NCBI RefSeq assembly: GCF_000390185.1
Contig: NZ_AQHR01000044.1
Span: 1-64,000, forward strand
DNA length: 64,000 nt
Direction: 5' to 3'
Source of the DNA: Lunatimonas lonarensis
GTDB lineage: Bacteria > Bacteroidota > Bacteroidia > Cytophagales > Cyclobacteriaceae
Below are positions 35,202 through 44,803 of the stretch, in pieces (positions within the stretch are counted from its first letter, which is position 1; each line of letters opens with the position of its first letter). The position numbers and the translations under genes were made by a program. The notes under the pieces are model-generated. The model was not told the origin of the DNA. It ran no database searches and worked only from the letters and a program-made list of their open reading frames with translations.

Positions 35202-35636
35202 ATGACTACCAAGCACATTATCTTTTTCTGTTTTTTAACCATGGGAATAGGGCTTACGGCCAAAGCTCAGGTAAGTGTAGGTGTGTACAAGAGCAGTGTT
35301 TTCACTCACTTGGGTGTGGGTACCGATCCCGAAAAAAAGTATTTCGGAGAAGTACGGCTCTTTGCCGGAGACTGGCTGAACAATTATTTTGGGGCCGAGG
35401 TTTTAGGCCAGCGAAATTTCTCACAGACCGAATGGTATAATTTTTCAGCTGGACTGATGGTCGGCTACCATGAATTCAACGAAGGGATGGTCGGAATTCC
35501 CGCCTTCTTTTCCATCAAACCATTGCAGGCAAACACCAACCTGTCTTTAGTACTCGAAGCAACACCCTTTGTCGCCTATAGCTCCGTACACCTTCGGGGA
35601 AGTATTGGGGTAAGGTATTTCCTGCGGAAGGAATAA
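35202..35636 (+). CDS. Small outer-membrane-type protein, unknown function
   Basis: The 144-residue protein begins with a signal peptide (MTTKHIIFFCFLTMGIGLTAKA-Q). The mature part is beta-strand rich with alternating hydrophobic residues (VSVGVYKSSVFTHLGVG, GAEVLGQRNFSQTEWYNFSAGLMVGYH) and ends in ...VRYFLRKE. It resembles a small porin-like beta-barrel or OmpA-like fold, but no specific family was recognised. A -7 box TACATTTG at 35173-35180 lies 22 bp before the ATG, without a clear -33 partner. It is the last plus-strand gene before the convergent FAD oxidoreductase. Confidence 0.7.
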   Translation: MTTKHIIFFCFLTMGIGLTAKAQVSVGVYKSSVFTHLGVGTDPEKKYFGEVRLFAGDWLNNYFGAEVLGQRNFSQTEWYNFSAGLMVGYHEFNEGMVGIPAFFSIKPLQANTNLSLVLEATPFVAYSSVHLRGSIGVRYFLRKE

Positions 35637-35667
35637 CTACAGCTTTTAGTAGGACGTAGATGCTGGA

Positions 35668-35689
35668 GCCGTTTGATTCAAAAAACGGC
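35668..35689. repeat. Hairpin between convergent genes
   Basis: GCCGTTT and AAACGGC (35668-35674 and 35683-35689) have an 8-nt loop. It lies between the stops of the outer-membrane protein and FAD oxidoreductase genes. With no T run it is only a possible transcript end. Confidence 0.4.
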
Positions 35690-35740
35690 GGGGCAAGAGC
35701 ATAAGTCACTCCCCTCCATGCTGTCGCTTTGTGAAGTTTT

Positions 35741-37744
35741 CTACCGAATAGGCACCCACAATACCGCATCTGCGACGACCGCTCCATCCGCTCCGGCGTT
35801 TGAGATGGTAACGTGTGCAGCCGACCCGGGTGACAGTCGCTGCTTACCGATGGCTACCCACTCGCCCGATGTTTGCCCCTCTACTCTGATATCTGATTCC
35901 TTTATTACCTGCTCCTTTTCCTTTGTTCCGTCTGATGAAATAACCGTCGTGTGCGCTGTTGCGTCGGCAGTTCTGGAAAAGTAGACGTACACATCGTATT
36001 CCCCCTCATGAAGAATTTTCGGCGAAAAGCGAACCGATTTGGCTTGTTGCCCTTTGGATGAATCCCGCAAAAAGCTGGAACCGTACCCACCTCTGGCAAC
36101 CCGCTCCCAATCTCCTTGTATTATCACGCGGTCGCTGTCATTGTCCACCAATATTTCCGGAATACTGCCATCAGCAAGCGGGTTTTCTTCGAGTTCTTTT
36201 TGCAGGTCCAGGACATCCACGTCCTGCACCGCAACCCCACGGTCGATTGCATGACAGGCGGCTACTGCCGAGGATTGCCCCAAGACCATAAAAACGGGTT
36301 CCATTCGAATGGAGCCAAAAGCTATATGACTTGCCGAGAGTGCCGCAGGAACGAACAAATTGGTCGCTTCTGTCCGTTTGGGAATCAGCGACCGGTAGGA
36401 TATGGGATAAGGTCCAAAACCGCCAATCTCCACATTGCCTTCATTTTTTACCATTTTTACACCGTCTTTCTCTATGACAATACGCTGTATGTTATGGGAA
36501 TCCATGGTATAGGCCGCCATTCCCACGCCATCACTGACGACTTCCTTGCCCACACAGTTAGCCTCGGTCATCACATACTCCCCAACCATCCTCCGTACTT
36601 CGCGGACGTATAGCTGCGGTGTCCAATTGCCATTTTCCACGTATTCGTCTTTGGGGTACCCCCACGCCTGGATCTGCTCTTGAATTTCCCGCGGTACCCG
36701 AGGATCCGTTTTGTAGAAATAAAGCAAGGATTTGGTATAATGGGTATGTGCATCGATGATTTCCCGTCGTCGTGCATAGTCTGCTTCCGGATATTCGTGA
36801 TTCATCCCGATCATATCGGTAGAAAAGCCTCCACGGTTGTTTATATCCGTTTTGCTATTGGGCATGTGGCTCCAGATAAAGTAGTTGTTAAGGCTCTTAT
36901 GGTGCGGCTGGGCTTCAAACAGTCTGACCAGCAGCTCAAACAGGGACGGATCATAGCCTTCAGGCTCTGTAATCTCCACGCGGTTAGCCGGATCATTGGT
37001 AAGGCAAATACGGTAGTTGTAGGCTTGGATTTTATCGTCGCCGGTCCCATCAGGTGCCAGGTCGTCGTCACTGATCCCCCAAAGCAGTCCACTGGAAGGA
37101 TCCCCTCGAACGACAAAGGGATCCACGCCATCCGGAAACTGATGCCCGGTCATTAATTGCACTCCGTTGTAGGTTTCGCCATATTGGGAATTGGGTTCGC
37201 GGCCTATGGCATATGACACTCCCGCTTTTGCCATTAAATCTCCTTCATAGGTAGCGTCTATAAACATCCTTCCGCTAACCTCTCGTGTTTCAGTCCCTAT
37301 ACCTTTGGCGCGTTGCAGGGATATACGCTGAATGGTGCCGTCGGTAAGCGCGACATTGGTCAGCTGCCAGTCGTACTGAACCTCAATACCCGCCTGGTCA
37401 AGGTACTTCTGAAAGGTCTTTTTCGCTATACTTGGCTCAAAAATCCATTGCTCAAACTTCCCATAATGGTCACCCAACCTTCGGTAGAAATCCCTGGATA
37501 GACCCGTCACGGCGAATTTGTTTCCAATATCTGTATATCCAAGACCGCCCGTGGTCAATCCTCCCAGATGATTGGAGGGTTCTATTAAGATCACTGATTT
37601 GCCCATTTTTTTGGCCGTGTATGCCGCTATGATCCCGGCAGAGTTTGCCCCATAAACGACAACGTCATAACTTGGCATATCAACCTTTTGGCTGCACGAC
37701 AGGGCCAAAAACGCCGATACTATTAAACCATTCAATAATTTCAT
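35741..37744 (-). CDS. FAD-dependent oxidoreductase lipoprotein with C-terminal golvesin/xanthan lyase-like domain
   Basis: The 667-residue lipoprotein has lipobox ALSC17. It begins with the FAD-binding YDVVVYGANSAGIIAAYTAKKMGKSV and has the family motifs HLGGLTTGGLG, MFIDATYEGDLMAKAGVSYAIGRE and FGSIRMEPVFMVLGQSSA. The last 125 residues form an extra beta-rich domain (RFSPKILHEGEYDVYVYFSRT, AHVTISNAGADGAVVADAV) of the golvesin / xanthan lyase type, often a carbohydrate-binding or substrate-handling module. Two shorter paralogues lie upstream. The reaction is unknown; related PUL oxidoreductases have been proposed to oxidise sugar residues. It is the last gene of the minus-strand cluster. Confidence 0.88.
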   Translation of the reverse strand: MKLLNGLIVSAFLALSCSQKVDMPSYDVVVYGANSAGIIAAYTAKKMGKSVILIEPSNHLGGLTTGGLGYTDIGNKFAVTGLSRDFYRRLGDHYGKFEQWIFEPSIAKKTFQKYLDQAGIEVQYDWQLTNVALTDGTIQRISLQRAKGIGTETREVSGRMFIDATYEGDLMAKAGVSYAIGREPNSQYGETYNGVQLMTGHQFPDGVDPFVVRGDPSSGLLWGISDDDLAPDGTGDDKIQAYNYRICLTNDPANRVEITEPEGYDPSLFELLVRLFEAQPHHKSLNNYFIWSHMPNSKTDINNRGGFSTDMIGMNHEYPEADYARRREIIDAHTHYTKSLLYFYKTDPRVPREIQEQIQAWGYPKDEYVENGNWTPQLYVREVRRMVGEYVMTEANCVGKEVVSDGVGMAAYTMDSHNIQRIVIEKDGVKMVKNEGNVEIGGFGPYPISYRSLIPKRTEATNLFVPAALSASHIAFGSIRMEPVFMVLGQSSAVAACHAIDRGVAVQDVDVLDLQKELEENPLADGSIPEILVDNDSDRVIIQGDWERVARGGYGSSFLRDSSKGQQAKSVRFSPKILHEGEYDVYVYFSRTADATAHTTVISSDGTKEKEQVIKESDIRVEGQTSGEWVAIGKQRLSPGSAAHVTISNAGADGAVVADAVLWVPIR

Positions 37745-37880
37745 CTGTCTATAATTGTTTTTTAATGGTCAGAACTTGTCCCGGTTTATCGGGATGGAAT
37801 CTCGCATGGCAGCCCCGGATAGCTATCGGGGCATCCCAGTGTGTGACGGCTACGTCATGCTCGATTTCATGTGTCTACAA
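37745..37880 (-). repeat. Upstream repeat element, copy B, with short palindromes
   Basis: In gene orientation GGACAAGTTC-TGACCATT ends 37 bp before the ATG of the oxidoreductase. Next to it is the palindrome TCCCG-GTTTAT-CGGGA (37779-37794), and further out CCCCGGATAGCTATCGGGG (37813-37831), an almost perfect palindrome. The element is shared with copy A and, in its inner part, copy C. Confidence 0.55.
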
Positions 37881-37924
37881 TTTGGTATCTTTCGTAGCGG
37901 ACTATTCATTTTTCTCTGATAGCA

Positions 37925-39721
37925 TCATTCCATGGTTTCGTGGATTCTGGTGAATAGCAACGACCGCAGATCCATGACCTGAGTACCGGGGATTTCATGC
38001 GCCTTCAATCTAAGCGAGGCTTTTCCAGGTCTGAGATGGACAATCCCCAATCTCATTGGCTTGAAATCTTTGACATAGGATTCCATGCGCTCCACTCGGT
38101 CGTGCTCCATTCCTGTAAGTGGCGGATCATGCGGTTCGCCCACCTGAAACTCCAGACTTGAGGATCCAATGTACATACCTACCTTAGATCCCACGTTTTC
38201 TTCCGAACAGGTGTAGAATGCTTCTACCAGAAAATCCCCCCGGCCCAAAACCTCTATATCCCAAGAGATGCTATCTGATGTACTTACCCAGTTGGTAAAA
38301 AAGGCGTCGTTTGGAAATCGGTTGGATCGTACAATATTTCCATGTGGGATGCCATCACGCGCGGGGAGCTGTGTAATTTGGGCGTCTGGATGTGCCAATG
38401 TAAAGGGGCGTTGGGATTCATCCCGTTCCCTGTACATTTCCCTCTCCCAGTCCTCTTTGGCTTTCGAAAGCTGCGTCACTATCTCCGGATACAGCCCGTT
38501 GACGGGGGATGATTGCGAAGGATCCGACACCATCTGAAAGAGGTTCCCATCTTTGTCCAAACGGAACTCTTGGGTTCGCAAGCTGGTATGTCCATTCCAA
38601 TGATTGAAAATAGTGCGATCTGCCCAATCCTCCTGCTGCGCGTCAAGCAATAAGGGAAGCAGGCTTTTCCCGTCGAGTGGTTTGGTAGGCGACAGTGGAA
38701 TTCCCGCCAGATCAACCAATGTGGGGAGTACATCTATTGCTCCCGCTATCTGTGGTACAACCTGACCGGCAGCAAGTGTCGATTTCCACTGAATAAAAAA
38801 AGGCGTACGTACACCTCCCTCATCCGTGGAGCCTTTTCGGCCTTTCATTCCGCCATTCCAGCGGGTGCTGTTCGGCCCATTGTCACTAAAATAGATTACG
38901 ATGGTGTTTTCATCCAATCCAAGGGATTCCAGCTTCCCCATCAGTCTTCCGACATTCCAATCGATGTTTTCACACATGGCCAGGGCTGCCTTGGTGTAAT
39001 CAAGATCCTCTGCCAGCTCTGAGGAAAGGCTCATTGGCAATGACTTACCCTTGAATTCATCCCACCACCTGTCAGGTACTTGCATCGGAGAGTGTGGCGT
39101 ATTCAGCGGGAGGTACAGTAAAAAGGGCCGGTCTTTGTTTTCCTCCAGAAAATCCATAGCCCGCTCGGTAAGGTCATCGGCCAGGTAGCCGCTACCCCGT
39201 ACCAACTCCCCATTGTGCTCCAGCACAGGACTAAAATAGTTCCCCCAATGTCCAGAACAAAAGCCGTAAAACTCATCGAAGCCTCGTCCGTTTGGGTGGT
39301 AGGGATATTGCGTGCCGTTGTGCCATTTCCCAAATGCCGCCGTAGCATAACCAGCCGCCCGAAAAACATCGGCCAATGTCACTTCATCCAAATCCAAACG
39401 TTCCTGGCCCTGCGAGGTTCCATAAACTCCAGAGCGCAAGTGATACCTACCCGTAAGCAGCTCTGCCCGGGTAGGTGAACATACAGGCTGCACATAAAAT
39501 CGGTCAAAACTTACCCCCTGTATCGCCAACTGGTCAATGTGAGGGGTGGAAAGGTTCCTGTTTCCACTGTGGCTTAAGTCGCCCCATCCTTGGTCATCAG
39601 CAAGGATGATAACCACATTGGGATGCGTAGGTGCCAGGAGGTCTTTCTTCGTGGATTCAGTGCATGCTAGCTGCCCAAAACAGCATGCCATCACTATCGC
39701 TATGGGTGCTATTCCTTTCAC
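37925..39721 (-). CDS. Sulfatase (family S1), lipoprotein
   Basis: The 598-residue protein has lipobox QLAC20. The catalytic cysteine is C81 in VCSPTRAELLTGRY, the C-x-P-x-R motif converted to formylglycine. The metal site is recognisable in VVIILADDQGWGDLS, and later LYLPLNTPHSPMQVP and YFSDNGPNSTRWNGG fit arylsulfatase A-type enzymes. A C-terminal domain of about 150 residues (SWDIEVLGRGDFLVEAFYTCSEE) is beta-rich and could bind substrate. It removes sulfate from a glycan or aryl sulfate in the periplasm. Its start is adjacent to the stop of the upstream oxidoreductase (39722), so they are translationally coupled. The maturation enzyme is not in the window. Confidence 0.93.
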   Translation of the reverse strand: MKGIAPIAIVMACCFGQLACTESTKKDLLAPTHPNVVIILADDQGWGDLSHSGNRNLSTPHIDQLAIQGVSFDRFYVQPVCSPTRAELLTGRYHLRSGVYGTSQGQERLDLDEVTLADVFRAAGYATAAFGKWHNGTQYPYHPNGRGFDEFYGFCSGHWGNYFSPVLEHNGELVRGSGYLADDLTERAMDFLEENKDRPFLLYLPLNTPHSPMQVPDRWWDEFKGKSLPMSLSSELAEDLDYTKAALAMCENIDWNVGRLMGKLESLGLDENTIVIYFSDNGPNSTRWNGGMKGRKGSTDEGGVRTPFFIQWKSTLAAGQVVPQIAGAIDVLPTLVDLAGIPLSPTKPLDGKSLLPLLLDAQQEDWADRTIFNHWNGHTSLRTQEFRLDKDGNLFQMVSDPSQSSPVNGLYPEIVTQLSKAKEDWEREMYRERDESQRPFTLAHPDAQITQLPARDGIPHGNIVRSNRFPNDAFFTNWVSTSDSISWDIEVLGRGDFLVEAFYTCSEENVGSKVGMYIGSSSLEFQVGEPHDPPLTGMEHDRVERMESYVKDFKPMRLGIVHLRPGKASLRLKAHEIPGTQVMDLRSLLFTRIHETME

Positions 39722-41404
39722 CTACTTGGCGATGATCCGATCCTCCATTGTCAACACCTGCCCATCTGCCAAAAGACGTTCCCTCAAGGACGTATAGGAC
39801 AGATCCTGGACGGCAATTCCCTGATCCAGGGCCATCATCGCCGCAGTAGTCGCCGACTGCCCCAAAATCATAAAAACCGGCTCCATCCGAATGGATCCAA
39901 AGGCGATATGACTGGCAGAAACGGCAACTGGCACGACCAGGTTGCTGCATTCCTCTTTCTTGGGGATCAACGATCCATAGGCAATCTCATAGGGGCCTGG
40001 AAGCGGCACACCGATATCTCCCTCGTTTTGCACGTGGCCATTTTCATCTACATAGCGCTGTATGTTGTGGGAGTCTATCGTATATGAACCCATCCCGACA
40101 GATTGGGGGGTTGGCCACTTTTGGAGCAACTCGTTTTCCGTCATCACGTAGGTTCCTATCATACGCCTAGCTTCCCTTACGTATATCTGATGGGGCCAAT
40201 GATCATTGTCCACAAATTCGTCCTTGGCAAGACCCCATTCCTTGAAAGCTATCTGGGTTTTCTCCGGAATTCGGGGGTCATTTTGCACAAAATACAACAG
40301 CCCGCTTTGATAATCCCTGTGCTCCTGAATAATCTCCTTACGCCGCTCGTAGCTAGCTTCAGGATAGTCGTAGTTCATCCCTATGTTGTCCGAGCTGAAA
40401 GGGCCATGATTATTGGTATCGGTTTTTCGATTGGGGATTAAGTCAAATTTATCAAACCATTCATCCCAACCTGCATCAAAAATCCTAACCAACAACTCGT
40501 ACTGGGTGGAATCGTAGTTGGCCGGTCGTGGAAAAGGGATACGGTTGTCCGGGTGGTTGGACATGCACATGCGGAAGCAATAAGCCTGCACCTTGTCGTC
40601 TCCTTCTCCCTTTATGCCAGGGTGCTCTGCGCTGATTCTTGGCAACAACCCCGAGGAAGGATCACCCGGAATCCAATAGGGATCAATGGGCTGGTCCAAA
40701 ACCTGAAAGTGGTGCCTATGGTGGTAAACGCCCGTTTGGACACCATTCCACTCCTCGCTGTATACTGAATTTGCCTCTCTACCCACGTGATAACTGACCC
40801 CAGCGGCAGCCATCAAGTCCCCTTCGTAGGTCGCATCCATAAACATCTTGCCTTTGAATTCCTTACCGCTTAGAGTCCGTATCGCGGTAATCTTCCCGTT
40901 CTCAACCGTAACGCCCGTTTCCCTGTCCAACCACTCGTCACGCAGCACCTCTATTCCCAATTCGGCAATCCACTCTTCGTATACCTCTTCGGCCACATGG
41001 GGTTCGAAAATCCACATGGTCTTAAACTCGCCATCCAAGGCGGGGGTTCCCTGCCCCTTGTTGCCAAAATCAGACTTGGCCTCCCATTTCCACGCATTCT
41101 CCTGTTGGTATTTGTCGTATACCCGTTGGTAAAACTCCCGGGAGAGGCCTCCGATAACTTCTTTTTTGCCCGTATCAGACCATCCAAGCCCTCCGGAAGT
41201 CAACCCTCCTAGGTGCTTATCGGGTGACACGATGATTACGGACTTGCCCATTTTTTTGGCCTGCACCGCCGCCGTGATAGCTGCCGAGGTACCTCCGTAA
41301 ATTACCAAGTCAGTTGAATCGACCAAGGGCGGATTTCCACATGACTGTAACATCCATACCGACCATAGGGACACAAGAAACAGGTTCAATTTTTTTCTAA
41401 TCAT
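39722..41404 (-). CDS. FAD-dependent oxidoreductase, lipoprotein (paralogue 2)
   Basis: The 560-residue lipoprotein has lipobox LQSC22 (MLQSCGNPPLVDSTDLVIYGG). The dinucleotide-binding start LVIYGGTSAAITAAVQAKKMGKSVIIVSPDKHLGGLTSGGLG, MFMDATYEGDLMAAAGVSYHVGREAN and FGSIRMEPVFMILGQSATT are shared with its two neighbours. It ends 60 residues after that last motif, without the extra C-terminal domain of the 35741 protein. The function is unknown. It is probably periplasmic. It is translationally coupled to the sulfatase, which suggests that the two work on the same substrate. Confidence 0.88.
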   Translation of the reverse strand: MIRKKLNLFLVSLWSVWMLQSCGNPPLVDSTDLVIYGGTSAAITAAVQAKKMGKSVIIVSPDKHLGGLTSGGLGWSDTGKKEVIGGLSREFYQRVYDKYQQENAWKWEAKSDFGNKGQGTPALDGEFKTMWIFEPHVAEEVYEEWIAELGIEVLRDEWLDRETGVTVENGKITAIRTLSGKEFKGKMFMDATYEGDLMAAAGVSYHVGREANSVYSEEWNGVQTGVYHHRHHFQVLDQPIDPYWIPGDPSSGLLPRISAEHPGIKGEGDDKVQAYCFRMCMSNHPDNRIPFPRPANYDSTQYELLVRIFDAGWDEWFDKFDLIPNRKTDTNNHGPFSSDNIGMNYDYPEASYERRKEIIQEHRDYQSGLLYFVQNDPRIPEKTQIAFKEWGLAKDEFVDNDHWPHQIYVREARRMIGTYVMTENELLQKWPTPQSVGMGSYTIDSHNIQRYVDENGHVQNEGDIGVPLPGPYEIAYGSLIPKKEECSNLVVPVAVSASHIAFGSIRMEPVFMILGQSATTAAMMALDQGIAVQDLSYTSLRERLLADGQVLTMEDRIIAK

Positions 41405-41467
41405 GGTTATTTCGGTTTATTGATTCAATGGATATTTCCTAAGGGACCAGTAACGGAACAGTAGCTT

Positions 41468-43210
41468 TTAGGGCTTAGAGCTTAACACTTGCTTGTCCTG
41501 CAACAATCGGGCACGGAGCACCGCATAGTCGACATCTTGTACGGCCTGATCGTTATCAATGGCCAACACGGCGGCGGTAGCGGCTGACTGCCCCAACACC
41601 ATAAATACCGGCTCCATTCGGATGGAACCAAAGGCCACATGAGTCGAGCTCACGCATACAGGCACAAACAGGTTTTCGGTCTCGCCTTTCTTGGGGACGA
41701 TGGCGCGGTAAGGAATCGGATAGGGAGCCCTTACATGGGCCTCAAAATTGCCCTCGTTCTGCACATAGCCATTATGATCCACATACCGCTGCACCATGTG
41801 GGAATCCATGCCATAGGCAGCCAAGCCTACCGCATCCTCCACCTCGGGCACGAGACTTTCACAATCCTTTTGGGTGACCACGTAATCACTGATCATCCGG
41901 CGTGCTTCCCGCACATAGAGCTGCGGCGTCCATCCTTCGTGCTCGGTAAATTCATCCTTGGCCATTCCCCATTTGGAGACCACATCCCGTACCTGCTTCG
42001 GGATTCGGGGATGGTAGGCCAAGGTCCACATCAGGCCTTGTTGGTATTCCAAGTGCTGCTTTGCCATGGCCTCACGCTCCTCGTACGAAGCCTCCGGATA
42101 ATCGTGGTTTTGACCAATAAAATCGGTGGAAAAACCTTTTTGGTTGTTGGTATCTGTTTTGCGGTTTGGCATGGGGGTATTGATCCAGGGAACCAACGGG
42201 TCTCCATAGTGGTACATCTTTTCGATGGGACCGGTCGCCGCCTCGTAGTTTCGGAAGAGCAATTCGTAATCAAGCTCCCGGTAATTGGCCGGTTTGGCAA
42301 AAGGTATCCGGTTGTCCGGATGGTCGGTTAGCGTCATTCTGAAGCAGTAAGCCTGAATACCTTTGTCGGCAGATCCATCGATGCCAGGGCCGCCTTGGAT
42401 AATAAAAGGCAACAACCCACTGGAAGGGTCTCCCTTCTTGATGTAAGGATCCACACCGGGAATAAAATTATGGTGAACGGCATTACGTGAGACCTCTCCC
42501 CGCAGCGTAATACCAAAGTAGTTTGCCTGCACACCGTTTAGGGTCTCCCCATACGCGCTGTTTGCCTCTCTGCCATACGTATAGGATACCCCGGCGGCGG
42601 CCATAAGGTCACCCTCATACGTTGCGTCCATAAACATTTTCCCATTGTACGTCTCACCACTTTCCATGGTAATGGATTGTATTCGGCTGCCTTGAACCTT
42701 TACACCGCTGCTACGATTTAGACGCTGATTGGTAATTAATTTGATGTCAGCCTCACGCAACATCTCATCGTACACAATTTTGGCAGCACTTGGCTCAAAA
42801 GTCCACATGGCATCTTCGCCCTCACGGGATCTGCCTTCGTTTGGGCGGGTAAAATAATCCGAACGATCTTGCCATTTCCAGTTTTCGGGTTTATCATAAT
42901 AGTCTTTTATACGCTGATAAAACTCCCGCGAAATCCCCCCTATTGCCTGTTTGTTTCCGATATCGGTAGCACCCAAGCCACCTGTGGTCAAACCACCTAC
43001 ATGATTGGACGGCTCTATCAGAATGGCGGACTTACCCATGCGCGCAGCCTGTATCGCTGCCGCCACACCCGCGGAGGTTCCCCCATAGATAACAAGATCA
43101 TAGGATGGCGACTGGGAATGGGCTGAGTGAATGTTAAAAACAAAAAGTGAAACTACTAGGTACGCAAAGGATTTGAAGATAGAATGATTTACTGATTTTG
43201 GTGTAGTCAT
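41468..43210 (-). CDS. FAD-dependent oxidoreductase (paralogue 3), secreted
   Basis: The protein has 580 residues from the ATG at 43210 (MTTPKSVNHSIFKSFAYLVVSLFVFNIHSAHSQ), with a signal peptide. The frame runs to 43309, but the extra residues are not leader-like. Motifs are LVIYGGTSAGVAAAIQAARMGKSAILIEPSNHVGGLTTGGLG, MFMDATYEGDLMAAAGVSYTYGREAN and FGSIRMEPVFMVLGQSAAT. It is the closest match to the 39722 protein by eye. The reaction is unknown. Three related flavoenzymes in one cluster suggest either successive oxidation steps or different substrate variants. Confidence 0.88.
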   Translation of the reverse strand: MTTPKSVNHSIFKSFAYLVVSLFVFNIHSAHSQSPSYDLVIYGGTSAGVAAAIQAARMGKSAILIEPSNHVGGLTTGGLGATDIGNKQAIGGISREFYQRIKDYYDKPENWKWQDRSDYFTRPNEGRSREGEDAMWTFEPSAAKIVYDEMLREADIKLITNQRLNRSSGVKVQGSRIQSITMESGETYNGKMFMDATYEGDLMAAAGVSYTYGREANSAYGETLNGVQANYFGITLRGEVSRNAVHHNFIPGVDPYIKKGDPSSGLLPFIIQGGPGIDGSADKGIQAYCFRMTLTDHPDNRIPFAKPANYRELDYELLFRNYEAATGPIEKMYHYGDPLVPWINTPMPNRKTDTNNQKGFSTDFIGQNHDYPEASYEEREAMAKQHLEYQQGLMWTLAYHPRIPKQVRDVVSKWGMAKDEFTEHEGWTPQLYVREARRMISDYVVTQKDCESLVPEVEDAVGLAAYGMDSHMVQRYVDHNGYVQNEGNFEAHVRAPYPIPYRAIVPKKGETENLFVPVCVSSTHVAFGSIRMEPVFMVLGQSAATAAVLAIDNDQAVQDVDYAVLRARLLQDKQVLSSKP

Positions 43211-43384
43211 GGCAATCTGGAAGTGATTGAGCTTTTTTAAACTAACTATAACAAACGGAAAAACCTGTTTGGCTTTCTGCGAAAATACCCGATTTTGCCT
43301 AGGTAACACGAGAACCGAATGAAGATATCAGCCTACTTCACCTATGCTGACCGTATAGAAGTCAACAAAAAACCTCTATATCAT

Positions 43385-44803
43385 TTATTTACTCATCTTG
43401 AGCCGGGTATTCCCTCCATGTACCAAGTTAATATCCATCAAAGGCTTGTTGCTTCGCCAAAGTCCTCCTGTGAAGTCAGGAACTTCTACCGGCATGGAAC
43501 GATTGGCAACTGAAGCCCCGGAAAGCGGCACGATGGAACTCCAAACCGCGGCGTCGTACACATTGATATCGAGCGGCAGCCCATTTCGCAGACAATCTAT
43601 AAGTCTCCAATCCATCAGGGTGTCCATGCCTCCATGGCCGCCAACTTGCTTGGCCATTTCACCCACCCGCTTTGTAATCTCCGGTGTATACTTTTCTTCA
43701 ATGGCCTTCATTTCACCCTCAGAAAGCCATCCCTCGTGACTCGTGGCTATTCGCCCGGGTTCGGGATACTTCATCGCCGCCCCCTTGGTACCACTTAGCA
43801 AATGGATTCTGGAATAGGGTCTGGGCGAGGTCACGTCATGTTGCAGCATAATGGTTTTTCCTCTACTGGTTCTTATGATGCTTGTATTCAGATTCCCCCT
43901 ATACGGCCTTCCTACGTAAGGCTTCCAAAAGTCATCCGCCTGCGCCAATTCCTCCGCCTTTTTTCCCATCATAAAGTCATCTGTGGAAACGGAAACAAGA
44001 AAATCCATTTTATCCCCGTAGTTGATATCCATGATCTGTGCGATGGATCCCAAACCATGCATGGGATAGAGGTTTCCGTTTCGGCTGGCATTCTCTTCCA
44101 GTCTCCACATATTTGAATAGCCTGTTTTGCTAAAGTTAGCCATCAACAGATCGTGTATGTAGGCACCCTCGCCATGCATGATTTCCCCAAAAAAGCCCTG
44201 CCTGGCCATGTTCAAAGTCATCATTTCGAAGAAATCATAACACACATTTTCGAGGAGCATGCAATGCCTTTTGGTCTTCTCGGAAGTTTCTACCAGTTTC
44301 CAGCAATCCTCCAGGGTCTGCGCCGAGGGTAGTTCCGTAACCGCATGTTTTCCATGTTCCATGGCAAATATGGCCTGTGGTGCGTGCAGGGCCCATGGCG
44401 TGCAAATATAAACCAGATCGACATCCTGGCGTTCGCAAAGCTTTTTCCAATCCTCCGCACCTCCGGAATATAGCACGGGCTTGTGTCCCCATTCACCAAC
44501 AGTCTCGCTGCCTTTTTTGGCTCGGGCAGGATCCAAGTCGGATATAGCGGTGATCTCCACTCCCTCGATTCGCACCAACCTGCGAAGCGCACCGGAACCC
44601 CGATTTCCTATTCCAATTACGCCAATACGGACTACGTCCATCTTGGGAGCTGCATAGCCTGACATATTGAACCGCTCCCATTTGGGCGGTTGGAATGGCT
44701 GCATATCGGTATCCCGCTGGGTGAATCCAGCAAGGCCTGCGCCTGCAAGTCCGGTACCTGCGACACCGGACAACTTTAGGAAATCTCTTCGATTGGTCTT
44801 CAT
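43385..44803 (-). CDS. Tat-exported Gfo/Idh/MocA oxidoreductase, GH109-type
   Basis: The 472-residue protein begins MKTNRRDFLKLSGVAGTGLAG, a twin-arginine signal. The NAD-binding fold follows (IGVIGIGNRGSGALRRLV), with EHGKHAVTELPSA in the substrate region. The C-terminal half contains GGHGGMDTLMDWRLIDCLRNG and DINVYDAAVWSSIVPLSGASV, which are characteristic of GH109 alpha-N-acetylgalactosaminidases. GH109 uses bound NAD+ in an elimination/addition mechanism. It probably removes alpha-linked GalNAc or a related sugar in the periplasm. It lies between the oxidoreductases and GH172 in the same orientation. Confidence 0.88.
   Translation of the reverse strand: MKTNRRDFLKLSGVAGTGLAGAGLAGFTQRDTDMQPFQPPKWERFNMSGYAAPKMDVVRIGVIGIGNRGSGALRRLVRIEGVEITAISDLDPARAKKGSETVGEWGHKPVLYSGGAEDWKKLCERQDVDLVYICTPWALHAPQAIFAMEHGKHAVTELPSAQTLEDCWKLVETSEKTKRHCMLLENVCYDFFEMMTLNMARQGFFGEIMHGEGAYIHDLLMANFSKTGYSNMWRLEENASRNGNLYPMHGLGSIAQIMDINYGDKMDFLVSVSTDDFMMGKKAEELAQADDFWKPYVGRPYRGNLNTSIIRTSRGKTIMLQHDVTSPRPYSRIHLLSGTKGAAMKYPEPGRIATSHEGWLSEGEMKAIEEKYTPEITKRVGEMAKQVGGHGGMDTLMDWRLIDCLRNGLPLDINVYDAAVWSSIVPLSGASVANRSMPVEVPDFTGGLWRSNKPLMDINLVHGGNTRLKMSK

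Noticed and set aside
41639..42331. 230-residue plus-strand frame
   Set aside because: It is opposite the FAD-dependent oxidoreductase at 41468-43210 and reflects codon usage on the other strand.
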